NCBI GenBank assembly: GCA_937901055.1
Contig: CALCGO010000549.1
Span: 1 to 15,378 of the forward strand
Reading direction: 5' to 3'
Origin: an uncultured Rhodobacterales bacterium
GTDB lineage: Bacteria; Pseudomonadota; Alphaproteobacteria; Rhodobacterales; Rhodobacteraceae
DNA length: 15,378 bases
Shown: in pieces, positions 6,586 through 14,083 of the stretch
How positions within the stretch are numbered: position 1 is the first letter of the stretch
How the letters are laid out: every line of letters starts with the position of its first letter
Notes under the pieces: generated by a model
Database searches by the model: none
Told to the model about the DNA's origin: nothing
The model's input: only the letters and a program-made list of their open reading frames with translations
Position numbers and translations under genes: made by a program

Positions 6586-7212
6586 TCAATACCCGTCTAC
6601 CACTGGCAAAATCGTCGAACAACATCCCGACCAAAGATCGTCTTCGCTGTTGTCCAACAGATCGAGCGCCCAGCCGTAGGTCATGTCTGACATGCCGTCA
6701 CTGCATTCGGCGCGACGGATGAGACCGGTGAAACGTTGCGTTTCAAAAGCGTAGTTGGAACGATACATGTTACGCGACATGGTCGAAGTTTCGATTGGCA
6801 TCCACGCGGTCTCACCGCCCATTTCGGTAAAGCTTATCTTGGCGTTAGGGGTGATTTCGACGTGCCAAAACGGTTCGGTTCCTGAACAGGACAGGTTCAC
6901 CGGCATACCGCTGAAGTCGTCGCCGTACTGGTCGATTTTTTGCAAGAACTGCCTTGCGACCCAGCCATCTTCGCCGTGCCACAGCACTCGTGCCCAGTGT
7001 CCGGTTTCGTCAAATGCGGTTACTTCCCTTTGTTGTCCTTGCAGCAGATCACCAAGGTCATAAGCGCCCGCGTTTGGTTCCGCACGAACATTGAGCGCAT
7101 CGCCGTCGGCAATACCGACCACCTCGTATACCATCGGGAACAGCCAATATTCGGCTTGCGCGATTGATGGCGCGGCAAGGGCTATGCACAGGATCGCAGG
7201 CTTGAAGAACAT
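6586..7212 (-). CDS. Secreted SH3-domain protein with COG3650-like C-terminal part
   Basis: The 208-residue protein opens with a clear Sec signal peptide (MFFKPAILCIALAAPSIAQA, cleavage after residue 20). A bacterial SH3 domain follows at about 30-92, with DGDALNVRAEPNAGAYDLGDL, the turn TGHWARVLW and GEDGWVARQFL. Such domains often bind peptidoglycan or peptides. The second half begins with VNLSCSGTEPFWHVEI, a segment I recall from uncharacterised COG3650-type envelope proteins. It carries C109, C168 and a CC pair near the end (WSGCCSTILP), which could form disulfides in the periplasm. AAGGA precedes the ATG, and the gene starts 8 bases after the stop of the MDR reductase, so it is probably co-transcribed with it. 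No catalytic function is suggested. Confidence 0.85.
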   Translation of the reverse strand: MFFKPAILCIALAAPSIAQAEYWLFPMVYEVVGIADGDALNVRAEPNAGAYDLGDLLQGQQREVTAFDETGHWARVLWHGEDGWVARQFLQKIDQYGDDFSGMPVNLSCSGTEPFWHVEITPNAKISFTEMGGETAWMPIETSTMSRNMYRSNYAFETQRFTGLIRRAECSDGMSDMTYGWALDLLDNSEDDLWSGCCSTILPVVDGY

Positions 7213-7220
7213 GGCTTCCT

Positions 7221-8255
7221 TTAAGGCTTGATAACGACTTTTCCATCCGTGATTTTGGTGGCGGCGGCTAATCCTTCGACCACCTCAGCCAAACCCAAGG
7301 TAACAGCGACATCGGTGTGCCAGCGGCCGTCTGCAAAACGGGCTTGAACTTCGCCGACTATGCGGGCTTGGTCTTTGGGTGGGGTCGTACGCATCCAGCT
7401 GGTCAACCAGAACCCCTCTATCCGTTTGCCCATGAATATTAATTGACCCATTTGCGTAAGGCGCGGTGCTTCGGCCCCCAGCTTGCCGTAGCTGATCCAA
7501 CGTGCGTTGTTCGGCATCAAGGTGAAAACTGTTTCACAGATTTGGTCGGACACGGCGTCTAGAAACACTCGAGGCTTCAAAGCGCGGCTGGCGGCGGCGA
7601 ATTGGTCAGCGAAATCGCGGGCTGTTGTCACCAGCACCTCGGTCGCACCGAGATTTTTTAGCGCCGCGACCGCCTTTTCGCGGCGCACCAGTGCGATGAC
7701 CTTCAGGTTCATGTCTTTGGCAAGGCTGATCATCAGTTTGCCCAACTGGCTGGTCGCGGCGGAAATCACAAAGGCATCGCCGTCTTTTGCCGCAATGTCC
7801 ACCATAGCCATCGCTGTCAGCGGGTTAACGATTTGTGCCGAGCCATCAACATCCGAGACATCTGGCCGAAGCGGGATACAGGCCACGGCATCCGTCAACG
7901 CATATTCTGCCCATGCCCCTGAACCGCTGGGTGATACCGCAAACGCAACGCGCGTTCCTACCAGTCCTTCCGCGCCTTTACCGGTTGCAACGACGTCACC
8001 GCAACCTTCAAAGCCTGCGGGTGCGCCCTTGCGACGCGGCTGGCCATACTCTCCCTTAATGAAGTGTAAATCCGACGGGTTGACCGAGGCCACGCGTAGC
8101 TTGATCAATACCTGACCATCGGCAGGTGTCGGAACGGGAATTTGTGATTCCGCCAGATACAACGACGCGTCAGAAATCACCGGACCTTCGGGCTTGCCGG
8201 AATAGCCGTCTTCTAGCTGGATAAGTGCGCGCATTGTATCTGGGAGGTTTGTCAT
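7221..8255 (-). CDS. MDR-superfamily NAD(P)H-dependent reductase (quinone / enoyl-thioester reductase-like, zinc-free)
   Basis: This is a 344-residue medium-chain dehydrogenase/reductase. The N-terminal catalytic domain has VASVNPSDLHFIKGEYG (NPSD at 59-62) and a GFEGCGDVVATGKG stretch. The NPLTAMAMVD motif (144-153) and the nucleotide-binding SAATSQLGK (165-173) resemble quinone oxidoreductases and mitochondrial 2-enoyl thioester reductases (MECR type). Neither the catalytic nor the structural zinc cysteine clusters of alcohol dehydrogenases are present, so a zinc-independent NADPH reductase is most likely. ATG 8255 overlaps the stop of the CoA-transferase gene by one base (TAATG), with AAGGAAG embedded in that gene's last codons; this fits the family N-terminus better than the upstream in-frame start at 8306. 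Pairing with a CoA-transferase suggests, but does not prove, an acyl-CoA substrate. Confidence 0.88.
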   Translation of the reverse strand: MTNLPDTMRALIQLEDGYSGKPEGPVISDASLYLAESQIPVPTPADGQVLIKLRVASVNPSDLHFIKGEYGQPRRKGAPAGFEGCGDVVATGKGAEGLVGTRVAFAVSPSGSGAWAEYALTDAVACIPLRPDVSDVDGSAQIVNPLTAMAMVDIAAKDGDAFVISAATSQLGKLMISLAKDMNLKVIALVRREKAVAALKNLGATEVLVTTARDFADQFAAASRALKPRVFLDAVSDQICETVFTLMPNNARWISYGKLGAEAPRLTQMGQLIFMGKRIEGFWLTSWMRTTPPKDQARIVGEVQARFADGRWHTDVAVTLGLAEVVEGLAAATKITDGKVVIKP

Positions 8256-9451
8256 TAAACTTCCTTTAACCAATCGTTCAGGATTTCGTCGGTATCCGCC
8301 CCGCAAACCGGCGGAGCGTTGCGGTAAGTCACGGGTGTTTCCGAAAACTTAACCGGATTACCGATAAGATCAACCGTGCCGGAACCCGACAACGGATGCG
8401 GCATCGAGATTTTCATGTCGCGTGCCGCAACCTGATCACTTGCGAACACCTCGTCGAGTGTATTGATCGGGCCACAGGTCACACCTGCGGCATTCATTGT
8501 CGAAAGCAGGGTCGCTTTGTCGATTTTCTGAATTATCGGGATCAAAGTTTCGATCAGCGTTTCGCGATTGGTGATACGGTCGATGTTAACAATATACCTT
8601 GGATCCTCGGCCAGTTCCGGATGCCCGATTGCGGCAGCAAACTTTGCGAACTGGTTGTCGTTGCCAACGGCAAGGATCAGGTGGCCATCGCTGACCTCAA
8701 ACACTTGATAAGGCACAATGTTGGGATGCTGGTTTCCGCGCCGCTTTGGGACCTCGCCTGAAGCCAGATAATTCATACCCTCGTTTATCAGCCACGCGAC
8801 CTGTGTATCAACAAGGCCGATGTCGATCTGTTGGCCTTGTCCGGTTTGGTCGCGGTGCCGCAGAGCCGCAAGAATCGCGGTGGCGGCGTACATTCCGCAC
8901 ATCACGTCCGTAATACCGACGCCAACCTTCATCGGAACCCCGTCGGGCTCGCCTGTCAGGCTCATGATGCCGCCGTAACCTTGCGCCATCAAATCATATC
9001 CTGCCAACCCTGCGTTTGGCCCCGTTTGCCCAAATCCGGTGATAGAGCAATAGATTACCGACGGGTTAATCGCCTTGAGGCTGTCAAAATCCAACCCGTA
9101 TTTCTTCAAGCCACCAGTCTTGAAGTTCTCCACCACAATATCGCATTTGGCGGCCAATTGACGAATGGTATCAGCACCCTCGGGGTTGGACATATCCAGC
9201 GCGATGGATCGTTTGTTACGGTTTGCTGCCATGTAGTACGCGCTCTCGGTGGTGTCATTACCATCGGCGTCGCGCACATAGGGCGGGCCCCATGCGCGGG
9301 TGTCGTCGCCCTTTCCGGGGCGCTCCACCTTAACGATGTCGGCGCCGTAGTCCCCAAGAAGCTGTGTGCTGCTAGGGCCTGCGAGAATGCGGGTAAGGTC
9401 AAGAACGCGGACCCCGTGAAGTGGCCCTTTGGGCGTATCAGAATGTTTCAT
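8255..9451 (-). CDS. Family III CoA-transferase (CaiB/BaiF type), resembling glutarate CoA-transferase SUGCT
   Basis: The 398-residue enzyme belongs to the formyl-CoA/CaiB transferases, which move CoA between carboxylic acids through an aspartyl anhydride. The active-site Asp is D153 in GYDLMAQGYGG. Other signatures are VRVLDLTRILAGPSSTQLLGD, DIVKVERPGKGDDTR, ANRNKRSIALD, CDIVVENFKTGGLKKYGLD, IYCSITGFGQTGP, and the C-terminal PYQVFEVSDGHLILAVGNDNQF and GVTCGPINTLDEVF. By memory it is most like mammalian SUGCT (succinyl-CoA:glutarate CoA-transferase), so a dicarboxylic acid substrate is a reasonable guess. The start lacks an obvious ribosome binding site. It lies 53 bases downstream of the transglycosylase gene and overlaps the MDR reductase gene. 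Confidence 0.93.
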   Translation of the reverse strand: MKHSDTPKGPLHGVRVLDLTRILAGPSSTQLLGDYGADIVKVERPGKGDDTRAWGPPYVRDADGNDTTESAYYMAANRNKRSIALDMSNPEGADTIRQLAAKCDIVVENFKTGGLKKYGLDFDSLKAINPSVIYCSITGFGQTGPNAGLAGYDLMAQGYGGIMSLTGEPDGVPMKVGVGITDVMCGMYAATAILAALRHRDQTGQGQQIDIGLVDTQVAWLINEGMNYLASGEVPKRRGNQHPNIVPYQVFEVSDGHLILAVGNDNQFAKFAAAIGHPELAEDPRYIVNIDRITNRETLIETLIPIIQKIDKATLLSTMNAAGVTCGPINTLDEVFASDQVAARDMKISMPHPLSGSGTVDLIGNPVKFSETPVTYRNAPPVCGADTDEILNDWLKEV

Positions 9452-9478
9452 ACGCGTGACATTACAGACGGTGGCCGG

Positions 9479-9496
9479 AAAGAAAAGTTCCTTTTC
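9479..9496 (-). terminator. Weak AT-rich hairpin after the transglycosylase gene
   Basis: On the minus strand GAAAAG (9496-9491) pairs with CTTTTC (9487-9482) around a 3-base loop, followed by TTT. It lies 9 bases beyond the transglycosylase stop and 28 bases before the CoA-transferase start. The stem is short and AT-rich, so it could at best attenuate transcription. Confidence 0.25.
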
Positions 9497-9504
9497 AGAT
9501 TTAC

Positions 9505-11472
9505 CTAGCGTCCGTTTATCTCGCCTTCCAAAGTAAACGCCGGAGCCACACCGGAAAGACGGGCGCGATAAACGAATATTGCCTCGTTGACGCGCATCAC
9601 ATAGTTGCGGGTTTCACGAAATGGGATCGTCTCGATCCAGTCAACGGCGTCGACGTTGGCGGAACGCGGGTCACCATAATCCCTTATCCAACGATCTGCA
9701 CGATGCGGTCCAGCGTTATAGGCGGCAGCGGCCAGCAAGGCGGACCCGTCGTAGCGTTCCAACATATCTGCCAGATAGGCCGTTCCGATGCGCGCGTTGT
9801 ATTCCCAGTCGCTGCCAAGGCTTTTGGTGGAATAGGTAATGCCCAGCCCTCTTGCCACGGTTTTGGCGGTGGCGGGCATTACCTGCATCAAACCCAGTGC
9901 GCCAACATGGCTTTGCGCGGCAGGGTTAAACTCGCTCTCTTGCCGTGCGATGGCTAACGCCAGTTCGGCCGGCACGGGGCTTTCGAAATCGGCAAGCTCG
10001 GTGATCGGGTAATATGCGCGCGGGATAACACCGCCAGTTGTTGCCGCCGCTTTGGCAATCTTCAAAGCTGTGTTGGGGTGACCCAAATCCATCGCCAACT
10101 GCCCCAAGGCGGACCGTTCTTTCAATGTTAGGCTTTCGGATGCGTGGCTTAGAAACCGTCGCGTCAACAAATCCTTATCTGCGAAATGGAACAAGAACCC
10201 TGCACGAACGGAGTCACTTCGCAAGAAACTTTGTTTCGTCCAATCGACCGGAAGTTCCGCCCCCGCGATGTTTTGATCTGGTCGCAATCCGGCGCGTTCT
10301 GCCGCTAACTGGCCGTAAAAGCTGGTCTGATAGGTGGCTGCTAACGCGTAAGAAGTCTTGGCGTTAGTCGTATCCCCCATGGCCTCGTAACTGCGGCCCA
10401 ACCAATAACCAGCGCGACCGATGCTTATCGGCGAGGCGATCGAAGCCCGAAAGTTTCGGAAATGCTGAACGGCGCGCGCGGGGTCATTAAGCTTGCGTAA
10501 GGCCAAAAATCCAGACAACCATTCCAGATCGGAATACCCCTTTTGGTCCGGCGTCAGGAAGTGTTGGCTGGCCAGATAATAGGCGGTGCGGTTGTCGCCT
10601 GCACGCATGGCGCGACGGGCATAGGTTCGCCGCTTGTCGGACCAAAATTCAGGGCGCCCCAAACTGTCGTGAGATCCGGAACGCTCCACAAGCATATCAT
10701 GGGCGCTATCCCAATAGTCTTTGCTCACGCGCCACCGGAAGCGGTCATAGGCCAGCCCGGCGTCACGCGCCACGGCGTTTGGCAGGGCCGAAATCATCGA
10801 ATCCACGCCGTTTTTGTCGCGTTGCAAAGCGATGCGAACATCCGCCAACGCACGTTGCGAAGGCGAAACGAGCGACAGCATCCGCCCAGCTTCGGTCACT
10901 TTGCGGTTCCATAACAACAGATCTAAGCGATCAGCGTTATGGGGTTTCAAAGTAATAGAAAACGCTTTCCAAAGGGCGTCTTGTTCTGATTGGGTCAGGG
11001 AAAATTCACGCCATGCATAAACAGCTTCCGCGCCTGCCTCTGCAGGATTTCCCAATGCCTGATAGGCTTGTGCCAGACGTAATGCCCCCCAGCCTGTTTG
11101 TGGGTTTTGCGACCCGAAATAGTTAACCACACGTTGCGAGTTTAAGCCTTCGGGAATGTGTTGCTCTGATACCTTTTGCAATAATGGCAGTCCGGGCCAG
11201 TCAGCGTTTGCATTAAGGAATGCCTCATACTCATCGAAACGACCATTGCCGGCACGAAGGCGGTTCCACTCAATGATTTCCACCGCAATAGGGTCTTGAT
11301 TTTGCCGCGCAAGAGTTGCTGCTTTATCCCAGTTACCAGCCTCGGCGGCGGATAATGCACTCGCCAATGACGCGCCGTTTTGCGAAGGGGTCTGCCCCAT
11401 AGCCGCACAAATGCTGCCGACAAAAACCGCCAGCGCCACGGATAAACCGACGCGTAAATTGGAAAACCTCAT
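9505..11472 (-). CDS. slt: Soluble lytic murein transglycosylase (Slt70 type)
   Basis: The 655-residue periplasmic enzyme cleaves the MurNAc-GlcNAc bond of peptidoglycan, leaving 1,6-anhydro-MurNAc ends. It begins with a signal peptide (LRVGLSVALAVFVGSICAAMG, cleavage near 25-27). A long alpha-helical superhelical region runs to about 490, with repeat-like helices such as ARRAMRAGDNRTAYYLASQH and RAGYWLGRSYEAMGDTTNA. The C-terminal catalytic SLT domain (about 500-640) has the catalytic glutamate E512 in IARQESEFNPAAQS, GALGLMQVMPATA (GLMQ at 527-530), AAYNAGPHR (584-589) and IPFRETRNYVMRV. GAGG lies about 6 bases before the ATG. It is divergent from dapA across an AT-rich gap. Domain order and length match the Slt70 group. 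Confidence 0.95.
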   Translation of the reverse strand: MRFSNLRVGLSVALAVFVGSICAAMGQTPSQNGASLASALSAAEAGNWDKAATLARQNQDPIAVEIIEWNRLRAGNGRFDEYEAFLNANADWPGLPLLQKVSEQHIPEGLNSQRVVNYFGSQNPQTGWGALRLAQAYQALGNPAEAGAEAVYAWREFSLTQSEQDALWKAFSITLKPHNADRLDLLLWNRKVTEAGRMLSLVSPSQRALADVRIALQRDKNGVDSMISALPNAVARDAGLAYDRFRWRVSKDYWDSAHDMLVERSGSHDSLGRPEFWSDKRRTYARRAMRAGDNRTAYYLASQHFLTPDQKGYSDLEWLSGFLALRKLNDPARAVQHFRNFRASIASPISIGRAGYWLGRSYEAMGDTTNAKTSYALAATYQTSFYGQLAAERAGLRPDQNIAGAELPVDWTKQSFLRSDSVRAGFLFHFADKDLLTRRFLSHASESLTLKERSALGQLAMDLGHPNTALKIAKAAATTGGVIPRAYYPITELADFESPVPAELALAIARQESEFNPAAQSHVGALGLMQVMPATAKTVARGLGITYSTKSLGSDWEYNARIGTAYLADMLERYDGSALLAAAAYNAGPHRADRWIRDYGDPRSANVDAVDWIETIPFRETRNYVMRVNEAIFVYRARLSGVAPAFTLEGEINGR

Positions 11473-11608
11473 GATGCCTCAATGTATTTTTTAATATTTT
11501 TGTTCGTATAACATGATTTTCGCCTATATGTCTCGTATCGCTTGCTTGCGGTGGCATCAATTCGCCGTTAGTGCTGCGACTAGATATATCTAACCCTCGG
11601 AGGCCCCC
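11473..11608. promoter_or_regulatory. Divergent promoter region between slt and dapA with a 12-base palindrome
   Basis: This 136-base gap is AT-rich on the slt side (11481-11520). On the minus strand TATACG (near 11507) with GAGACA about 18 bases upstream is a weak promoter candidate for slt. On the dapA side a perfect palindrome TAGATATATCTA lies at 11581-11592, flanked by GTTAG (11567-11571) and CTAAC (11590-11594), which can form an alternative short stem. It ends 6 bases before the strong ribosome binding site GGAGG (11599-11603), which is 5 bases from the dapA ATG. The palindrome could be an operator, part of a -10 region, or a leader hairpin. Confidence 0.5.
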
Positions 11609-12484
11609 ATGTTCAAAGGTTCCATGCCAGCGCTTATCACCCCGTTCAAAAACGGCAAGGTGGACGAAGACGCATTGAAGGCGCTTGTCGAGTGGCATAT
11701 CGCCGAGGGTAGCCACGGTTTGGTGCCGGTTGGCACAACTGGTGAATCGCCCACGCTGAGCCATGTTGAGCATGAGCGGGTGATCGAAGTCGTCGTGCAA
11801 ACCGTCGCTGGTCGCATACCGGTGATTGCGGGCGCAGGTTCCAATAACACGGTTGAGGCGATCCGCTTCGTTCAGTTCGCTGAAAAAGTCGGCGCGGATG
11901 GTGCATTGGTAGTTACGCCATATTACAACAAGCCAACACAGCGCGGCTTGATCCGGCATTTCACCGAGGTGCATGACGCGAGCGATATTCCGATCATCAT
12001 CTACAATATCCCCGGCCGCTCGGTTGTGGATATGACACCTGAAACGATGGGCGAATTGGCCAAACTTCCGCGCATTGTTGGCGTGAAAGATGCGACGGGC
12101 GATATCGTGCGGGTTTCGGATCAACGCATTACTTGCGGCAACGATTTCATCCAGCTTTCGGGTGAAGATGCATCCGCTCTGGGATATAACGCGCAAGGTG
12201 GCCATGGCTGCATTTCGGTGACAGCGAACGTTGCCCCGAAGCTTTGCGCTGAATTTCAAGAGGCGACAATGGCGGGTGACTTCACCAAAGCCTTAGCCTT
12301 GCAAGACAAGCTGATGCCACTTCACACCGCGATTTTTGTAGAGCCGGGCGTTGTCGGTGCGAAGCACGGTTTGACAGTTCTTGGAAAATGCACAGACGAA
12401 GTGCGCTCGCCGCTAACCGGATTGTTGCCTGAAACGAAGGCACAGATCGAAGACGCAATGCGCCACGCGGGGCTAATTAATTAG
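11609..12484 (+). CDS. dapA: 4-hydroxy-tetrahydrodipicolinate synthase
   Basis: The 291-residue enzyme condenses pyruvate with aspartate semialdehyde, the first committed step to diaminopimelate and lysine. The Schiff-base lysine is K160 in VGVKDATGD. The catalytic triad partners are T44 (VGTTGESPTL, 41-50), Y106 (VVTPYYNKP) and Y132 (IIYNIPGRSV), and R137 matches the residue that binds the aldehyde carboxylate. Length and landmarks fit E. coli DapA (292 residues) without gaps. GGAGG is 5 bases before the ATG. Diaminopimelate goes into peptidoglycan, which gives a loose functional link to the divergent transglycosylase. The next gene starts 2 bases after the stop. Confidence 0.97.
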   Translation: MFKGSMPALITPFKNGKVDEDALKALVEWHIAEGSHGLVPVGTTGESPTLSHVEHERVIEVVVQTVAGRIPVIAGAGSNNTVEAIRFVQFAEKVGADGALVVTPYYNKPTQRGLIRHFTEVHDASDIPIIIYNIPGRSVVDMTPETMGELAKLPRIVGVKDATGDIVRVSDQRITCGNDFIQLSGEDASALGYNAQGGHGCISVTANVAPKLCAEFQEATMAGDFTKALALQDKLMPLHTAIFVEPGVVGAKHGLTVLGKCTDEVRSPLTGLLPETKAQIEDAMRHAGLIN

Positions 12485-12486
12485 TC

Positions 12487-12999
12487 ATGTCTGAACGCCT
12501 TGCTGACATACATCTCGTTTGCGGGGCGACAGGTGCGGGAAAATCTACCTATTCGGAAGAGCTTGCGCAGTCCATTGGCGGAGTGCGCTTTTCAATCGAC
12601 GAATGGATGCAACGTTTACACAACGAAGACAAACCGGACCAGATGTTGTTCGAGTGGTTCTACGAGCGCGTTCAACGTAACTGCGCCCAGATGCGAAGTG
12701 TCGCCGACCAGTTGGTTGTTTTGAACGTACCAGTGATATTTGATTGCGGCCTGACGAATAAGGTTGAGCGGGATACTTTTGTGAACTGGGCTGAAGAACA
12801 GGGTTTTTCTGTCCAACTTCATTTCCGAGATGTGGCGACAGATATTCGTTGGGGCCGTGTGCAAAAACGCAACGCCGAACAAGCGGAGACCTTTCAGTTC
12901 GAAGTCACTCGTGACATGTTCGACTTTATCGAGTCGCTATGGGAAGCCCCGAGCGACGAAGAAATGACCCGCCTGAATGGCAAACGGATTACTGACTGA
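12487..12999 (+). CDS. Small P-loop kinase-like ATPase (AAA_33 / zeta-toxin-like fold)
   Basis: The 170-residue protein has a Walker A motif GATGAGKST (13-21) just after the first strand, and FSIDEWMQRL (36-44), which fits the substrate-side acidic motif of small-molecule kinases. The strand LNVPVIFDCGLTNKVERD (80-96) resembles the Walker B region, and DIRWGRVQKRN (119-129) resembles the arginine lid. This order is that of AAA_33-type kinases, which phosphorylate small molecules, nucleosides or antibiotics. The substrate is unknown. It is squeezed between dapA (2-base gap) and smpB (TGATG overlap at 12997-13001), so it is clearly part of that operon. No antitoxin-like partner is adjacent, which argues against a toxin role. 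No strong ribosome binding site is visible. Confidence 0.85.
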   Translation: MSERLADIHLVCGATGAGKSTYSEELAQSIGGVRFSIDEWMQRLHNEDKPDQMLFEWFYERVQRNCAQMRSVADQLVVLNVPVIFDCGLTNKVERDTFVNWAEEQGFSVQLHFRDVATDIRWGRVQKRNAEQAETFQFEVTRDMFDFIESLWEAPSDEEMTRLNGKRITD

Positions 13000-13478
13000 T
13001 GGCACCGCGCAAGAAAGCTGACCCCAATAACAAGACCGTCGCCGAGAACCGGAAGGCGCGGTACAATTATGCGGTCGAGGATACGCTCGAATGTGGGATG
13101 ATGCTTGAAGGCTCCGAGGTTAAATCGATGCGGCAGGGCGGTGTGAATATCGCCGAGAGTTACGCCGCCATCGAAGACGGCGAGTTGTGGTTGGTCAACA
13201 GCCATATCCCGAAATACGATCAAGCCAAGACATTTCAGCATGAAGAACGCCGCAGACGCAAGCTGTTGGCCAGCAAAAAAGAATTGTCAAAGTTGTGGGC
13301 AGAAGTTGGCCGTCAGGGTATGACCCTTGTGCCGCTGAAAATCTATTTCAACGACAAGGGCCGCGCAAAACTGTTGCTGGGCATCGCCAAAGGTAAGCAG
13401 AAGCAAGACAAGCGCGCGACAGAGAAAAAGCAAGATTGGAAACGCCAACAGTCCCGTTTGCTGCGCGATCGCGGGTAG
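12999..13478 (+). CDS. smpB: SsrA-binding protein SmpB
   Basis: The 159-residue protein binds tmRNA and brings it with EF-Tu to stalled ribosomes for trans-translation. The family landmarks are all present: NRKARYNYAVEDTLECGMML, EGSEVKSMRQGGVNIAESYA, LWLVNSHIPKYDQA, HEERRRRKLLASKKEL, GMTLVPLKIYFNDKGRAKL and GIAKGKQKQDKRATEKKQDW. The basic C-terminal tail, which helps decode the stalled A site, is intact. The ATG shares its A with the stop of the kinase-like gene. tmRNA (ssrA) itself is not in this window. Confidence 0.97.
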   Translation: MAPRKKADPNNKTVAENRKARYNYAVEDTLECGMMLEGSEVKSMRQGGVNIAESYAAIEDGELWLVNSHIPKYDQAKTFQHEERRRRKLLASKKELSKLWAEVGRQGMTLVPLKIYFNDKGRAKLLLGIAKGKQKQDKRATEKKQDWKRQQSRLLRDRG

Positions 13479-13510
13479 GGTATAGTCGGGGAAAACTTTA
13501 GGGATTTTCC

Positions 13511-14083
13511 ATGCCATTCTTGCCAAGCCTGCCGGAAACCAGCCATTTATCCGATTTATTCAAAAAGTTTCCCCGCGGTATTCCACCGCTTATGGACTAC
13601 CACGACGCGATTTTGCGTAGTGACGGCGAACTAACCAAAGCGGAACGCGAGTTAATTGCCACCTACACCTCCAGCTTGAACGCTTGTACCTTTTGTTACG
13701 GCGCGCATAAAATCTATGCCGAAGCCTTCGGGATCGACGAGGCAATGATCGAAGCGATGGTCGCGGACCTCGACAGTGTTAAGGGGCTGGATAAACTCAA
13801 ACCCATTCTTCAGTACGTTAAGAAAATGAATTTCTTACCAAGCAAAATCGTCAAAGCTGACGCACAAGCGGTATTCGATGCGGGCTGGTCCGAAGAGGCG
13901 TTATACGAAGCCATTCAGGTTTGCGCCTTGTTCAACATGATGAACCGGATTATCGAAGGCGCGGGCGTAAACTTTGATTATACCGGAAATGCAGACGTAC
14001 ATTCCATGAGTCGACCCGACGCGGATGTGGAAACGCATACCTACGGCGCATATGGTAAAACAATTGCCGCGACGACAAGCTAA
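13511..14083 (+). CDS. AhpD-like / carboxymuconolactone decarboxylase family peroxidase-related protein
   Basis: This is a 190-residue all-helical protein of the AhpD/CMD superfamily. The redox motif is NACTFCYGAHKIYAEAFG, with C59, C62 and H66 (CxxCxxxH). E47 in the preceding KAERELIA helix has the same 12-residue spacing to the first Cys as the active-site Glu of Mycobacterium tuberculosis AhpD, so peroxidase or disulfide-reductase activity is plausible. The opening MPFLPSLPETSHLSDLFKKFP and the C-terminal FNMMNRIIEGAGVNFDYTG are typical of the peroxidase-related subgroup. AGGGA lies 7 bases before the ATG. It starts 32 bases after smpB and its stop overlaps the stop of the opposite-strand alkB gene by 4 bases. 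Cytoplasmic; substrate unknown. Confidence 0.88.
   Translation: MPFLPSLPETSHLSDLFKKFPRGIPPLMDYHDAILRSDGELTKAERELIATYTSSLNACTFCYGAHKIYAEAFGIDEAMIEAMVADLDSVKGLDKLKPILQYVKKMNFLPSKIVKADAQAVFDAGWSEEALYEAIQVCALFNMMNRIIEGAGVNFDYTGNADVHSMSRPDADVETHTYGAYGKTIAATTS

Noticed and set aside
8831..9508. A 225-codon plus-strand frame opposite the CoA-transferase
   Set aside because: It lies antisense to a well-supported gene and shows no domain or ribosome binding site.
11333..12259. A 308-codon minus-strand frame opposite dapA and the slt start
   Set aside because: It runs across the divergent intergenic region and is antisense to dapA, with low-complexity His/Arg/Cys-rich content and no recognisable motif.
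12487..12999. Kinase-like protein as a zeta-type toxin of a toxin-antitoxin pair
   Set aside because: There is no small antitoxin gene next to it, and it is tightly built into the dapA-smpB operon.
13464..13473. Palindrome CGCGATCGCG near the end of smpB
   Set aside because: It lies within the coding tail (Leu-Leu-Arg-Asp-Arg-Gly) and is a common GC-rich word; there is no U-run to suggest a terminator.
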